A stretch of DNA of 64,000 nt from Aminobacter aminovorans (GTDB taxonomy: Bacteria > Pseudomonadota > Alphaproteobacteria > Rhizobiales > Rhizobiaceae): assembly GCF_900445235.1 (NCBI RefSeq), contig NZ_UFSM01000001.1:676501-740500 (forward strand), written 5' to 3'. Under the pieces are notes generated by a model, which did no database searches, had not been told where the DNA came from, and saw nothing but the letters and a program-made list of their open reading frames with translations. A program made the position numbers and the translations under genes. Every line of letters begins with the position of its first letter. Positions within the stretch are counted from its first letter, which is position 1. Shown one piece after another: positions 49,145 through 60,019 of the stretch.

Positions 49145-49447
49145 TCAGCACTCCTCGCCAAAGCGCGCGGCGACGAGTGTCGCAAGCGCTTCCATCGCCT
49201 GGTCGGCCTCGGGCCCACTTGCGGTCACCCGGATCGTGCAGCCGGGGCTTGCGGCAAGCATCATCAGGCCCATGATCGAGGTGCCGCCGACCGATATGCC
49301 GTCCTTCTCGACGCTGATCGAGGCTTGGAACTCGCCGGCGATCTGGACGAACTTCGCCGAAGCGCGTGCATGCAGGCCACGCTGGTTGACGATGGCCAGG
49401 TCCCGGATGACGTGGCCCTTCTCGGGCGAGTAGGGCATGCCGCTCAT
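49145..49447 (-). CDS. ptsH: HPr-family phosphocarrier protein
   Basis: A 100-residue HPr with active His26 in QRGLHARASAKF. The regulatory serine site is retained as GGTSIMGLMML (Ser57), consistent with phosphorylation by the HprK encoded two genes upstream. There is no sugar permease in the neighbourhood, so it belongs to a regulatory PTS as in other Rhizobiales. Its ATG overlaps the EIIA stop by 4 bases. Confidence 0.93.
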   Translation of the reverse strand: MSGMPYSPEKGHVIRDLAIVNQRGLHARASAKFVQIAGEFQASISVEKDGISVGGTSIMGLMMLAASPGCTIRVTASGPEADQAMEALATLVAARFGEEC

Positions 49448-49845
49448 TTGCCGCTCAGCACCTGACTTGCAACATTGATGTATTTGCGCCCTGCCGCCTG
49501 CGCTTCGTCGAGCGCGCCCGGCATATTGTCGGCCTTGCGCACACTGGTCAGCTTGATCAGCATCGGCAGGTTCATGCCGGCGATGACCTCGACACGGCCG
49601 GCTTCCATCACCGAGATGGCGAGATTCGACGGCGTGCCGCCGAACATGTCGGTCAAGACGACGACGCCGGTGCCGGTGTCGGCGCGGGCGACGGCATTGA
49701 TGATGTCGCTGCGGCGCTGCGCCATATCGTCATCGGCGCCGATTGAAACGGTCTCGAAATTCTCCTGCGGTCCGACGACGTGTTCCACGGCATGGCGGAA
49801 CTCCTCAGCCAGTTGACCGTGCGTCACAAGCACGAGTCCGATCAT
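49444..49845 (-). CDS. PTS EIIA component, mannose family, stand-alone
   Basis: A 133-residue EIIA-Man-type protein. The phosphorylated His9 lies in LVLVTHGQLAEEF and TDMFGGTPSNLAISVM is the second family motif. Without EIIB, EIIC or EIID partners it can only have a signalling role. In related alphaproteobacteria this protein is linked to HPr, HprK and a two-component system, as here. The gene is coupled to ptsH by an ATGA overlap. Confidence 0.93.
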   Translation of the reverse strand: MIGLVLVTHGQLAEEFRHAVEHVVGPQENFETVSIGADDDMAQRRSDIINAVARADTGTGVVVLTDMFGGTPSNLAISVMEAGRVEVIAGMNLPMLIKLTSVRKADNMPGALDEAQAAGRKYINVASQVLSGK

Positions 49846-50007
49846 TCTGTCATGGCTCCCGTCATGGCCCTTTCACAGCCGCGCAGTATTTTTGCCGCCT
49901 CCTTGGGGGCGGGAGCGCTATCTTGTCGACGGCGAGGGCGTTTACAAGCCCCAATTTACGGCACGACATGCCATTTTGACGCAATGCAGCAAAAATGTTG
50001 GGCAGCC

Positions 50008-50454
50008 TCAGGCCAGAAACCGGGCACCGAGTGCTGCGAGCAGCACGGGTGCGGACACGACGATTTCGCGCTGAGCGAGCAATAGCCTGGGCAGTCTACA
50101 ACCCAGGAGGCGCTCGCTTGCATCCTCGGGCAGCCGTTCCACATCGCTGGCCGGAACAAGCCTGACAAGCAGGTCGACCGTCGTGGCGGCCTCATATTCG
50201 GCAGGAATGGGGCCCAGCCCCCTGATTTCGAGGAGACCGGCGATCGTAGGCGGCGCATGGCAGACGAGCCGGCCCTGATGAGCCGAAAGGAACACCTGGT
50301 CGTCGGAGATCAGTCGGGCGAAACGGCCGCCGGCACGGAATCTCTCGACCAGCGCCAGGGCGAGCGACGATTTGCCGGAGCCTGACGGTCCGGCAATCAG
50401 CACGCCGCGATCGCCAAGCACAACCGCTGTCGCATGCATGTTGGTCTGCGTCAC
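50008..50454 (-). CDS. hprK: Short HPr kinase/phosphorylase
   Basis: A 148-residue HprK consisting only of the C-terminal kinase domain; the Firmicute enzyme is about 310 residues. Walker A GPSGSGKSS is at 22-30, ISDDQVFL supplies an acidic pair, and the HprK signature LEIRGLGPIP is present. It phosphorylates a serine of HPr. The listed start is GTG; an ATG five codons in (50439) is an alternative, as neither has a strong ribosome site. The gene begins 3 bases after the chvG stop. Confidence 0.9.
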   Translation of the reverse strand: MTQTNMHATAVVLGDRGVLIAGPSGSGKSSLALALVERFRAGGRFARLISDDQVFLSAHQGRLVCHAPPTIAGLLEIRGLGPIPAEYEAATTVDLLVRLVPASDVERLPEDASERLLGCRLPRLLLAQREIVVSAPVLLAALGARFLA

Positions 50455-50457
50455 GGT

Positions 50458-52224
50458 TCAGCTTTCGGCAGGGAAGGCAACGATGAAACGGGCGCCCTTG
50501 AGCTCGCCCGGCTTGGTGCCGGTAATGTTTTCGGCCCTCAGCGTGCCGCCATGGGCTTCGACGATCTGGCGGCTGATCGACAGGCCGAGGCCGGAATTCT
50601 GGCCGAAGGCTTCGCCGGCGGGCCTGTCGGTGTAGAAGCGCTCGAAGATGCGGTCGATGTTCTCTGCGCGGATGCCGGGACCGTTGTCCTCGACGGTGAT
50701 GACGTTGAACTTGCCGACCCGCGCCAGCGAAATGGCGATGTGGCCATGCTCGTCGGGCACGAAGGAGCGGGCGTTTTCGATCAGGTTGGTGATGACCTGG
50801 CCGATGCGCAGATCATGGCCGGCGACGTTGTAGTTCTTCACGCCGGCTGGCAGCTTGGCGGGCGTGAATTCGATCTCGACCGGCTTCTTGTGGCGGCCGG
50901 TCTCACGCGACACCGCGACCAGATCGCCGATGAACTTCTTGAGGTCGACTTTGCTCGCATCTTCGCGGGCCAGTTCGGCGTCAAGGCGCGAGGCGTCGGA
51001 AATGTCGGTGATCAGCCGGTCGAGCCGGCGCACGTCGTGCTGGATGACCTCCATCAGGCGCGCCCGCGAACTTTCATTCTTGGCGAGCGGCAAGGTCTCG
51101 ACGGCACTGCGCAGCGAGGTCAGCGGGTTCTTGAGTTCGTGGCTGACGTCGGCGGCAAAACTCTCGATCGCCTCGATGCGGGCATAAAGCGCGTTGGTCA
51201 TGTCGCGCACGGCGACCGACAGATTGCCGATCTCATCCTGGCGGTCGGAGAAATCAGGGATCTCTTCGCGGTTCTTGCCACCGCGGCGGACGCGATTGGC
51301 GGCGGCCGAGAGGCGGCGCAGCGGCGTGGCGATCGTCGATGCCAGCACCATCGATAGGATGGCGGTGACGAGTGCCGCGACGCCGAAGACGCGCAGGATG
51401 GCCTTTTGCTCGGCCGCCACGATCTTGTCGATGTCGCCGCCTTCAGTCGACAGCATCAATACGCCGAGAACAGCGCGGAAACGCTGGATCGGAACGGCGA
51501 CGGAGACGATCTGCTCGCCCTGCTCGCTGACGCGCACGATGGTCGCCGGGCCACCGGTCAGAGCCTGGACGACTTCTGGGAAGGCAGCACCATTGCCGCC
51601 CGGCTGTTCCTTGTAGACCGGCAGGGAGCTGTCGACGAAGAAGTCGAAGATGAACTTCTGCGCGCGCTCGATCAGCGTCGGCTCTTCTTCCTCCACCGGC
51701 GGCAGGTCGTAGCGCAGGATCTGGTGGCGCGAGTCGAGCAAAAGATTGGCGTCGCGGTCGTAGATCCGGGCACGGGTGCGGGTCGGAGAGATGACCCGGC
51801 GCAGAAGCGGGGCGACGCGCTCCGGGTTGATCGGGAAGTCGAGGCTGTCGAGCTGGTCGGTGCCGGGGCCAAGGCTCTCGCCCGCCTGCAACTCGAGCAG
51901 CTTCTCCGGATCAATCCTGATGGCGTCGGTTTCAACTGTCGCCGAAGAGGCAATGGCGCCGGCGATGATGCCGCCCTGCGTCATCAGGCTTTCGACACGC
52001 GCCTCGATCAGCGCGCCGCGAAACGCATTGAGGTAGAAGATACCCGCGACCAGCACCGCCAGGCCGGCGAGATTGAGAAACAGGATGCGGCGGGTCAGGC
52101 TCGAGAAGAAGTAGTGGCCGAGCAGGCGGCTCAGGCGGATCCGGGCGCGGTCGAGAAACAGCAAGCGCCCGCGCGGCCGCCTGGAGGCGGCCGCCGGCTT
52201 CCTGATCTCTGCGTCCATCGCCAT
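50458..52224 (-). CDS. chvG: Sensor histidine kinase ChvG (ExoS/BvrS type)
   Basis: A 588-residue membrane histidine kinase. Two helices (about 47-67 and 276-298) enclose a periplasmic sensor of about 200 residues, followed by HAMP (299-350), the H box with His362 in ADVSHELKNPLTS, and a HATPase domain (NLIENARSF, DNGPGI, GLGLSISRQI). ChvG responds to acidity and envelope change in rhizobia, Agrobacterium and Brucella (BvrS). It is transcribed with chvI upstream and hprK downstream. Confidence 0.94.
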   Translation of the reverse strand: MAMDAEIRKPAAASRRPRGRLLFLDRARIRLSRLLGHYFFSSLTRRILFLNLAGLAVLVAGIFYLNAFRGALIEARVESLMTQGGIIAGAIASSATVETDAIRIDPEKLLELQAGESLGPGTDQLDSLDFPINPERVAPLLRRVISPTRTRARIYDRDANLLLDSRHQILRYDLPPVEEEEPTLIERAQKFIFDFFVDSSLPVYKEQPGGNGAAFPEVVQALTGGPATIVRVSEQGEQIVSVAVPIQRFRAVLGVLMLSTEGGDIDKIVAAEQKAILRVFGVAALVTAILSMVLASTIATPLRRLSAAANRVRRGGKNREEIPDFSDRQDEIGNLSVAVRDMTNALYARIEAIESFAADVSHELKNPLTSLRSAVETLPLAKNESSRARLMEVIQHDVRRLDRLITDISDASRLDAELAREDASKVDLKKFIGDLVAVSRETGRHKKPVEIEFTPAKLPAGVKNYNVAGHDLRIGQVITNLIENARSFVPDEHGHIAISLARVGKFNVITVEDNGPGIRAENIDRIFERFYTDRPAGEAFGQNSGLGLSISRQIVEAHGGTLRAENITGTKPGELKGARFIVAFPAES

Positions 52225-52246
52225 GTGATCTCAGCCCTCGCCGATA

Positions 52247-52948
52247 TCACGCTTCGCGGAATCTGTAGCCGACACCATAGAGAGTTTCGATCATCTCGAA
52301 GTCGTCGTCGACAGCCTTGAACTTCTTGCGCAGGCGCTTGATGTGGCTGTCGATAGTGCGGTCATCGACATAGACCTGCTCATCATAAGCCGAATCCATC
52401 AGGGCGTCGCGGCTCTTGACCACGCCCGGGCGTTGCGCCAGCGAGTGCAGGATCAGGAATTCGGTGACGGTGAGCACGACCGGCTCGCCCTTCCAGGTGC
52501 AGGTGTGACGCTCCTGGTCCATCACCAGCTGGCCGCGCTCAAGCGAACGAGCCTGCTGCGTCGGCGCCTTGGTCGCTGCCTCGCGGGCGCTTGCCCGGCG
52601 CAACACGGCGCGGACGCGTTCGACCAGCAGACGCTGCGAGAACGGTTTGCGGATAAAATCGTCGGCGCCCATCTTGAGACCGAAGAGCTCGTCGATCTCG
52701 TCATCCTTGGAGGTCAGGAAGATCACCGGCAGGTCGGTCTTCTGGCGCAGCCGGCGCAACAGCTCCATGCCGTCCATTCGCGGCATCTTGATGTCGAGGA
52801 TGGCGAGGTTCGGCGGACGCGCGGCCAGCCCTTCGAGCGCCGACGCACCATCCGTATAGGTCTCGACGCGATAGCCCTCGGACTCGAGTGCAATCGAAAC
52901 CGATGTCAAAATGTTGCGGTCGTCGTCGACAAGCGCGATCGTTGCCAT
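52247..52948 (-). CDS. chvI: Response regulator ChvI (BvrR type)
   Basis: A 233-residue OmpR-type regulator. The receiver domain starts [21 protein letters not shown] and has the phospho-Asp at 52 ([13 protein letters not shown]); the winged-helix DNA-binding domain ends [10 protein letters not shown]. It controls exopolysaccharide, motility and envelope genes in relatives. The ATG at 52948 matches the family start with GGGAG about 9 bases upstream; an ATG at 52966 (MREPLEMAT) is possible. pckA is divergent, a conserved arrangement in Rhizobiales. Confidence 0.95.
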   Translation of the reverse strand: MATIALVDDDRNILTSVSIALESEGYRVETYTDGASALEGLAARPPNLAILDIKMPRMDGMELLRRLRQKTDLPVIFLTSKDDEIDELFGLKMGADDFIRKPFSQRLLVERVRAVLRRASAREAATKAPTQQARSLERGQLVMDQERHTCTWKGEPVVLTVTEFLILHSLAQRPGVVKSRDALMDSAYDEQVYVDDRTIDSHIKRLRKKFKAVDDDFEMIETLYGVGYRFREA

Positions 52949-53306
52949 TTCCAGCGGCTCCCTCATGAGCGGGTGTCCCTTCCTGCTTAGAGCAGGGCTT
53001 GTGCAGGACAAATTAGGTACAAAATGTGGCATAGCCTCCGTTCGAGGGGAGCGCAACCGCCATGCCTTGTGCTTGCCTTATATGGGGCGGTGGCGCCAAA
53101 GCTCGAACAAAAAACTGCCGATCTAGTGTGGACCGGTGGGCGCTTGCACACCATTTAAACGATTTAGAACAAATTTCAAAATTTTTAAATCGATTAATGA
53201 TTTGATATCGCTGATCTTTTCTGTTTGAGCCTGCCTCAGTCCCGTTGGGACAGCGGCGTCCGGCCCGCAGACCGGACACAGCGTCATGGCTACGAGGCTT
53301 CACTAA
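52949..53306. other. chvI-pckA divergent intergenic region
   Basis: 358 bases with no credible gene. A markedly AT-rich stretch at about 53150-53220 contains repeated AAATTT and AAATCGATTAATGATTT elements, in contrast with GC-rich surroundings, and is a natural place for the pckA promoter and regulator sites. No ribosomal or tRNA feature is seen. Confidence 0.6.
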
Positions 53307-54917
<1,611 letters not shown>

Positions 54918-54943
54918 TCAGGCCAACGCCGCAGCAATCATCG

Positions 54944-54970
54944 AAAGGCCCGGCTTAGCGCCGGGCCTTT
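54944..54970 (+). terminator. Intrinsic terminator of pckA
   Basis: AAAGGCCCGGC/GCCGGGCCTTT, an 11-bp stem with a 5-base loop, followed by TCTTTT. It begins 27 bases past the pckA stop. Confidence 0.9.
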
Positions 54971-54991
54971 TCTTTTGCGCGCCGGCACGGC

Positions 54992-55441
54992 ATGACTTCA
55001 CGCATGAGCGCCGACGACAAGATTTTCATCGCCAACGACGTGGTCATCCATCCCGATGACCTCGAGGAGAACTTCATTCGATCCTCGGGGCCGGGCGGCC
55101 AGAACGTCAACAAGGTGGCAACAGCCGTGCAGCTCCGCTTCGACGCAGCCAATGCGCCGGGGTTGCCCGAGCGCGTGCGCGAACGCACGATCAAGCTCGC
55201 CGGGCAGAAGGCGACCAAGGACGGCGTCATCGTCATCGAGGCCGGACGCTACCGAACGCAGGAGCAGAACCGGGCCGATGCGCGCGCCAGGCTGACCGCG
55301 CTCGTCGCCAGGGCGGCAGAGCCGCCGCCGCCGCCGCGCAAGAAGACCAAACCGACAAAGGGTTCGGTCGAGCGCAGGCTGAAGACCAAATCCGGGCGCT
55401 CGACAGTCAAGAAGTTGCGCGGGCGTGTCGACGGCGATTGA
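54992..55441 (+). CDS. arfB: Peptidyl-tRNA hydrolase ArfB (YaeJ)
   Basis: A 149-residue ribosome-rescue factor that frees ribosomes stalled on mRNA without a stop codon. The catalytic GGQ lies in RSSGPGGQNVNK, and the basic C-terminal tail (KKTKPTKGSVERRLKTKSGRS onward), which enters the empty mRNA channel, is present. Start could be ATG 54992 or 55004; neither has a clear ribosome site. In alphaproteobacteria it backs up tmRNA. Confidence 0.93.
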   Translation: MTSRMSADDKIFIANDVVIHPDDLEENFIRSSGPGGQNVNKVATAVQLRFDAANAPGLPERVRERTIKLAGQKATKDGVIVIEAGRYRTQEQNRADARARLTALVARAAEPPPPPRKKTKPTKGSVERRLKTKSGRSTVKKLRGRVDGD

Positions 55442-55522
55442 CCCCCAAGTACCGATCCTGCTTCCAATTTGACTTTGCAGGTGCCAATCTCCGGGCGAAT
55501 GCCACAGCAAGGGAGACCACGA

Positions 55523-56038
55523 ATGGGCATGTTCGATTTCGTCAAGAATGTCGGCAAGAAGCTTGGTTTCGGGGACGACGAGGCGCCAAGCGCCGACACG
55601 CTGAAGAAAGAGCTCGATTCGCACAAGCTCGGCACCGACAACGTACAGGTCGTGGTCAAGGGCGACACCGCCGTGCTGACGGGCGTGGTCAAGGACCAGT
55701 CGATCTTCGAAAAAGCGGTCATTGCCGTCGGCAACACGCTCGGCGTTTCCAAGGTGCAAGCCGACGAGCTCAAGGTCGTGGCGCCTGACTCCGGCCTCAA
55801 GCTCGACGGCAACGTCGACATGACCGAACTGGTCAAGGCGGCAACGCCGGCCAAGGCGCCGGTGTTCTACACCGTCAAGAAGGGCGACAACCTGTCGAAG
55901 ATCGCCGAGGCCCAGTACGGCAAGGGCAAGGCGGCGAAATACACCGTCATCTTCGAAGCCAACAAGCCGATGCTGACGCACCCAGACAAGATATATCCCG
56001 GCCAGGTGCTGCGCATTCCCGATATCGCAACCGCCTGA
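55523..56038 (+). CDS. kbp: BON-LysM protein, Kbp/YgaU-like
   Basis: A 171-residue protein with an N-terminal BON domain (about 25-90) and a C-terminal LysM domain (about 115-167). It starts MGMFDFVKNVGKKLGF, without a signal peptide, and ends in IFEANKPMLTHPDKIYPGQVLRIP, nearly the same wording as E. coli Kbp (YgaU), a cytosolic potassium-binding protein. The ATG at 55523 has AAGGGAG upstream. The role by homology is potassium sensing or binding; it is often annotated as a peptidoglycan-binding LysM protein. Confidence 0.88.
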   Translation: MGMFDFVKNVGKKLGFGDDEAPSADTLKKELDSHKLGTDNVQVVVKGDTAVLTGVVKDQSIFEKAVIAVGNTLGVSKVQADELKVVAPDSGLKLDGNVDMTELVKAATPAKAPVFYTVKKGDNLSKIAEAQYGKGKAAKYTVIFEANKPMLTHPDKIYPGQVLRIPDIATA

Positions 56039-56104
56039 TCCCGGCACACCCGGTTCATGCGAACGGCGGCTTTCGGGTCGCCGTTCTGCGTTTCAGGCGG
56101 CATT

Positions 56105-56755
56105 ATGGACGGCAAGATCGAACAAGGCAGCTCATACGTGCTCGTATTGCCCAAAGGCGTCCGCCACATGCCCGGCTTTCTCTCACGCGAAGTGCAGGAA
56201 GGCCTGGTCGAAAGCATCCGCGAGGTGGTGAAGGCAGCGCCGCTCTACACACCCGCCATGCCGAGGACCGGCAAGGAAATGAGCGTGCGCATGACCAATT
56301 GCGGTTCGCTTGGCTGGGTCACCGACAAGGAGCGTGGCTATCGCTACCAGCCCGAGCACCCGGTGACGGGGGAAGCATGGCCGCCGATACCCGAGACGCT
56401 ACTTGCGCTATGGCGCGAGGTGTCAGGCTACCCGCATCCGCCTGAAGCCTGCCTCGTCAATTTCTACACCGACGCGGCCAAGATGGGCCTGCACCAGGAT
56501 CGCGACGAGCGTGAGTTCGATGCGCCTGTGGTCTCGGTGTCGCTGGGTGACGCTTGCCTGTTTCGGGTCGGCGGTACCAGGCGCGACGACAGGACGGTTT
56601 CGTTCCGACTGGAAAGCGGCGACGTGGTGGTGCTTGGCGGGGAGGGGCGGCTCGCCTTCCACGGCGTCGACCGCATCTATCCGATGACATCGGCCCTGCT
56701 GAAACAGGGTGGGCGGATCAACCTGACGCTCCGGCGGGTGACGAAGCCGGCGTGA
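56105..56755 (+). CDS. alkB: AlkB family alkylated-DNA repair dioxygenase
   Basis: A 216-residue Fe(II)/2-oxoglutarate dioxygenase that removes methyl groups from 1-methyladenine and 3-methylcytosine. The iron ligands are His130 and Asp132 in GLHQDRDE and His186 in AFHGVDRI; 2-oxoglutarate-binding arginines lie in RINLTLRR. The substrate loop has NFYTDAAKMG. The ATG at 56105 is preferred to the upstream 56057 start; both have poor ribosome sites. No ada gene is adjacent. Confidence 0.92.
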   Translation: MDGKIEQGSSYVLVLPKGVRHMPGFLSREVQEGLVESIREVVKAAPLYTPAMPRTGKEMSVRMTNCGSLGWVTDKERGYRYQPEHPVTGEAWPPIPETLLALWREVSGYPHPPEACLVNFYTDAAKMGLHQDRDEREFDAPVVSVSLGDACLFRVGGTRRDDRTVSFRLESGDVVVLGGEGRLAFHGVDRIYPMTSALLKQGGRINLTLRRVTKPA

Positions 56756-56777
56756 TCGCCGGGCCGGAAAAGAGACA

Positions 56778-57740
56778 TCAGAGTTTTCGGATCGCCACTT
56801 CCTCGACCAGATGGCCGGCGCCTTTCTTGAGGATCAGGTCAGCACGCGGGCGCGTCGGCAGGATGTTCTCGCGCAGGTTCTTCAGATTGATGTTGGCCCA
56901 CAGCCCTTCGGCGATGGCGCGCGCCGCATCTTCCGACAGCTGCGAATAGCGATGGAAGAAGGATTGCGGATTGCGGAAAGCGGTCTCGCGCAGCCGCATG
57001 AAGCGATCGATGTACCACTCGTGGATGATCTGTTCGTCGGCGTCGATGTAGATCGAAAAATCGAAGAAGTCGGAGACGAACGGAACGAACTTGCCATCCT
57101 TGGGCAGTTCGCGCGGCTGCAGCACGTTGATGCCCTCGAAGATCAGGATATCGGGCCGATCGACGGTGACGAACTCACCGGGCATGACGTCATAGGTCAG
57201 GTGTGAATAGACCGGCGCGCGGACATTAGGCTGGCCCGACTTGATGGCCGAGAGGAACCGCAGCAGCGCACCGACGTCATAGCTGTCGGGAAAACCCTTG
57301 CGCTCCATCAAATTGTCGCGACGAAGCACCTCGTTGGGATAGAGGAAGCCGTCGGTGGTGACCAGATCGACCTTCGGGCTCGACGGCCAGCGGGTGAGCA
57401 GCTCTTTCAGGATACGCGCCGTGGTCGACTTGCCGACTGCGACCGACCCGGCCATGCCGATGATGAACGGCGTCTTGGTGCCCTTCTTCTCCGAGTTGAA
57501 GAAGCGCTGGCGTTGGCGGAACAGTTGCTGGCTGGTCTCGACATGCGCCGACAGCAGACGCGACAGCGAAAGATAGATGCGACGGACTTCCTCGAGGTCG
57601 ATCGGCTCGTACATCGAGCTCAACCTTGCAACCTCGTCCTGGGTCAGCGTCATAGACATGTCGGCGCCGAAGCCGGCCCAATGCTCGGCTTTGAAGAACC
57701 AGTAGGGGGAGTATTTGTCCGTCGGGGCAAGCTGATCCAT
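56778..57740 (-). CDS. coaA: Pantothenate kinase (type I)
   Basis: A 320-residue type I pantothenate kinase, first step of coenzyme A synthesis. The P-loop GSVAVGKS is at 98-105, followed by [13 protein letters not shown] and the pantothenate-binding [22 protein letters not shown]. It lies at the end of the his operon, 30 bases after hisE, as in many Rhizobiales. Confidence 0.96.
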   Translation of the reverse strand: MDQLAPTDKYSPYWFFKAEHWAGFGADMSMTLTQDEVARLSSMYEPIDLEEVRRIYLSLSRLLSAHVETSQQLFRQRQRFFNSEKKGTKTPFIIGMAGSVAVGKSTTARILKELLTRWPSSPKVDLVTTDGFLYPNEVLRRDNLMERKGFPDSYDVGALLRFLSAIKSGQPNVRAPVYSHLTYDVMPGEFVTVDRPDILIFEGINVLQPRELPKDGKFVPFVSDFFDFSIYIDADEQIIHEWYIDRFMRLRETAFRNPQSFFHRYSQLSEDAARAIAEGLWANINLKNLRENILPTRPRADLILKKGAGHLVEEVAIRKL

Positions 57741-57770
57741 CGAATCTTCCCTGCAGGTCCTGACTAGGGG

Positions 57771-58097
57771 TCAGCCGTCGTTCTTACGCGAGGCCTTTTC
57801 GGCAATTCCGGATTGCGAGGTGCGCCGCTCCAGCTCGGTCATCACTTCAACCATCGGAATGCCGGCGACTGCCAGCACGACGAGCCAATGATAAAGGAGA
57901 TCGGCACTTTCCGAAATCAGCGCCGCGTCATCGCCCTTGACCGCGGCGATGACTGTCTCGACCGCCTCTTCCCCGAGCTTTTTGGCCGCGCGCTCCATGC
58001 CCGAGTGGTAGAGCTTGGCGGTCCAGGAACTGGCGTCGCCCGAGCGGGCGCGTTCGGCGACGATCTTTTCCAGATCGGAAAGGGTGAATGCGCTCAT
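57771..58097 (-). CDS. hisE: Phosphoribosyl-ATP pyrophosphatase
   Basis: A 108-residue all-helical MazG-fold enzyme that hydrolyses PR-ATP to PR-AMP in histidine synthesis. The metal-binding acidic helices include [18 protein letters not shown] and [16 protein letters not shown]. It is separated from hisF by a 47-bp repeat. HisI is not encoded in this window, so it is a stand-alone enzyme. Confidence 0.95.
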   Translation of the reverse strand: MSAFTLSDLEKIVAERARSGDASSWTAKLYHSGMERAAKKLGEEAVETVIAAVKGDDAALISESADLLYHWLVVLAVAGIPMVEVMTELERRTSQSGIAEKASRKNDG

Positions 58098-58127
58098 CCG
58101 GGCCTCTGCAGTCTATCTATTTGTTGT

Positions 58128-58174
58128 AGCATGATCTTTTCCGAAAACCGGTTTCCACTTTTCGGGATCATGCT
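58128..58174. repeat. Rhizobial 47-bp palindromic intergenic repeat
   Basis: AGCATGATC at 58128-58136 is mirrored by GATCATGCT at 58166-58174; between them are CCGAAAA-CCGG-TTTCCACTTTTCGG arms. This element type is repeated many times in rhizobial genomes between genes. Here it lies in the hisF-hisE gap inside the operon. Confidence 0.85.
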
Positions 58175-58176
58175 AA

Positions 58177-58962
58177 TCAACCAATGGGATCGAGCCGCAT
58201 CGGCAAGCCCGCTTTTGCCATGTGCGCCTTGGCCTCGGCAATGGTGTAGGTGCCGAAATGGAAGATCGAGGCGGCAAGCACAGCGGTGGCATGGCCATCA
58301 CGAATGCCTGCGACCATGTGGTCGAGGTTGCCGACGCCGCCCGAGGCGATGACCGGCGCACGCACCGCGTCGGCAACGGCGCGGGTCAATGCGATATCGT
58401 AGCCGATCTTGGTGCCGTCTCGGTCCATCGACGTCAGCAGGATTTCGCCGGCGCCGAGATCGACGACCTTGCGGGCGAACTCCACGGCGTCGATCCCGGT
58501 GCGCTCGCGGCCGCCATGGGTGAAGATCTCCCAACGGTCGGCTTCGTTGGCCTCGGATACCCTCTTGGCGTCGATGGCGACGACGATGCACTGGTTGCCG
58601 AACTTGTCGGCGGCCTCGGCGACGAAGGACGGGTTCTTCACCGCAGCCGTGTTGATCGACACCTTGTCGGCACCGGCGAGCAGCAGCTTGCGGATGTCGG
58701 CGACCTGGCGCACGCCGCCGCCGACGGTCAGCGGCATGAAGCACTGCTCGGCGGTGCGGGCGATAACGTCGAAGATGGTCTCGCGATTGTCGGACGAGGC
58801 GGTGATGTCGAGGAAGCAAAGCTCGTCGGCACCGGCAGCATCATAGGCCTTGGCGGCCTCGACAGGATCGCCGGCGTCGATCAGATCGACAAAGTTGACG
58901 CCCTTGACGACGCGACCGTCCTTCACGTCCAGACACGGAATAACGCGCGCTTTGAGGGTCAT
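58177..58962 (-). CDS. hisF: Imidazole glycerol phosphate synthase, cyclase subunit
   Basis: A 261-residue TIM barrel that uses ammonia from HisH to form imidazole glycerol phosphate and AICAR. Catalytic Asp12 lies in [14 protein letters not shown] and the second Asp in VVAIDAKRV. The start overlaps hisA by 4 bases. Its stop is just before the palindromic repeat. Confidence 0.97.
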   Translation of the reverse strand: MTLKARVIPCLDVKDGRVVKGVNFVDLIDAGDPVEAAKAYDAAGADELCFLDITASSDNRETIFDVIARTAEQCFMPLTVGGGVRQVADIRKLLLAGADKVSINTAAVKNPSFVAEAADKFGNQCIVVAIDAKRVSEANEADRWEIFTHGGRERTGIDAVEFARKVVDLGAGEILLTSMDRDGTKIGYDIALTRAVADAVRAPVIASGGVGNLDHMVAGIRDGHATAVLAASIFHFGTYTIAEAKAHMAKAGLPMRLDPIG

Positions 58963-59723
58963 TTCCGTTCCTCGAAAAGGCCCGGCTCGGGCTTGAGCGT
59001 GCCGCGCAGGATCGCCAGCGCCTGGGCCGGGTCGATGCGGCCGTCATAAAGCGCGCGGCCGGAGATGGCGCCTTCAAGCTTCTTCGCGTCGGGCATGGTC
59101 ATGCGCACGATGTCGGCGAGCGAGGCGAGGCCGCCCGAGGCGATGACAGGGATCGACACCGCCTCGGCGAGGTCGATGGTCGAATCCCAGTTGATGCCGG
59201 CCAAAACGCCGTCGCGGTCGATGTCGGTGTAGATGATGGCGGCGACACCGGCGCCCTCGAACTTCCTGGCCAGCTCGACGACACCGAGGCTCGATGCTTC
59301 GGCCCAACCCTCGACGGCGACCTTGCCGCCCTTGGCGTCGATGCCGACGGCAACCTTGCCCGGGAATTTCCTGCAGGCTTCCTTGACCAGGTCAGGGTTG
59401 CGCACCGCGACGGTGCCGAGGATGACGCGGGCGAGGCCCTTGTCCAGCCAGCTCTCGATATCGGCGAGCGAACGGATGCCGCCACCGAGCTGGACCGGGT
59501 TCTTCGTCGTCTTGAGGATCGCCTCGACGGCAGCGCCATTGACGCTCTCGCCGGCGAAGGCGCCGTTGAGGTCGACCACGTGCAGCCATTCGAAACCCTG
59601 GTCCTCGAAGGCTTTCGCCTGGGCGCCCGGATCGTTGTTGTAGATGGTTGCCTGGTCCATGTCGCCGAGCTTGAGGCGCACGCACTGGCCATCCTTGAGG
59701 TCGATGGCGGGGAAAAGGATCAT
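58959..59723 (-). CDS. hisA: ProFAR isomerase HisA
   Basis: A 254-residue TIM barrel catalysing the Amadori isomerisation of ProFAR to PRFAR. Asp8 lies in [13 protein letters not shown] and the second catalytic acid in IYTDIDRDG. It overlaps hisF by 4 bases and follows the DUF1330 gene by 2 bases. Two barrel enzymes in tandem, each taking the other's product line, is the standard his order. Confidence 0.97.
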   Translation of the reverse strand: MILFPAIDLKDGQCVRLKLGDMDQATIYNNDPGAQAKAFEDQGFEWLHVVDLNGAFAGESVNGAAVEAILKTTKNPVQLGGGIRSLADIESWLDKGLARVILGTVAVRNPDLVKEACRKFPGKVAVGIDAKGGKVAVEGWAEASSLGVVELARKFEGAGVAAIIYTDIDRDGVLAGINWDSTIDLAEAVSIPVIASGGLASLADIVRMTMPDAKKLEGAISGRALYDGRIDPAQALAILRGTLKPEPGLFEERK

Positions 59724-59725
59724 GC

Positions 59726-60019
59726 TCAGACGCCTTCGACGATGACGAACTTGCCGACGGAGGCGGCGTGGCGAAGCTTCACCACCTCCTGGTATGCGGG
59801 TGAGTGGTAGCAGGCTATCGCCTGGTCGTAGGAGTCGAACTCGACCAGGACATGGCGGTTGCCGGTCGGGCCTTCCGGCTGGTCGTACTGGCCGCCGCGC
59901 ACCAGAAGCTTGGCGCCATAAGGGGCGATCGCCGCAAGGTTGGCTGCGATGTAGGCCGGATAGGCCTCGGGGTCGGTGATCTCGACCATCGCCATCCAGT
60001 AGCCCTTCTTCGTCGTCAT
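59726..60019 (-). CDS. DUF1330 family protein in the his operon (copy 2)
   Basis: A 97-residue DUF1330 protein ([35 protein letters not shown]), paralogous to the gene at 6237-6524. The ATG at 60019 overlaps the hisH stop by 4 bases; a GTG at 60028 would be inside hisH. Tight coupling between hisH and hisA implies co-translation, but no biochemical role is known. Confidence 0.88.
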   Translation of the reverse strand: MTTKKGYWMAMVEITDPEAYPAYIAANLAAIAPYGAKLLVRGGQYDQPEGPTGNRHVLVEFDSYDQAIACYHSPAYQEVVKLRHAASVGKFVIVEGV

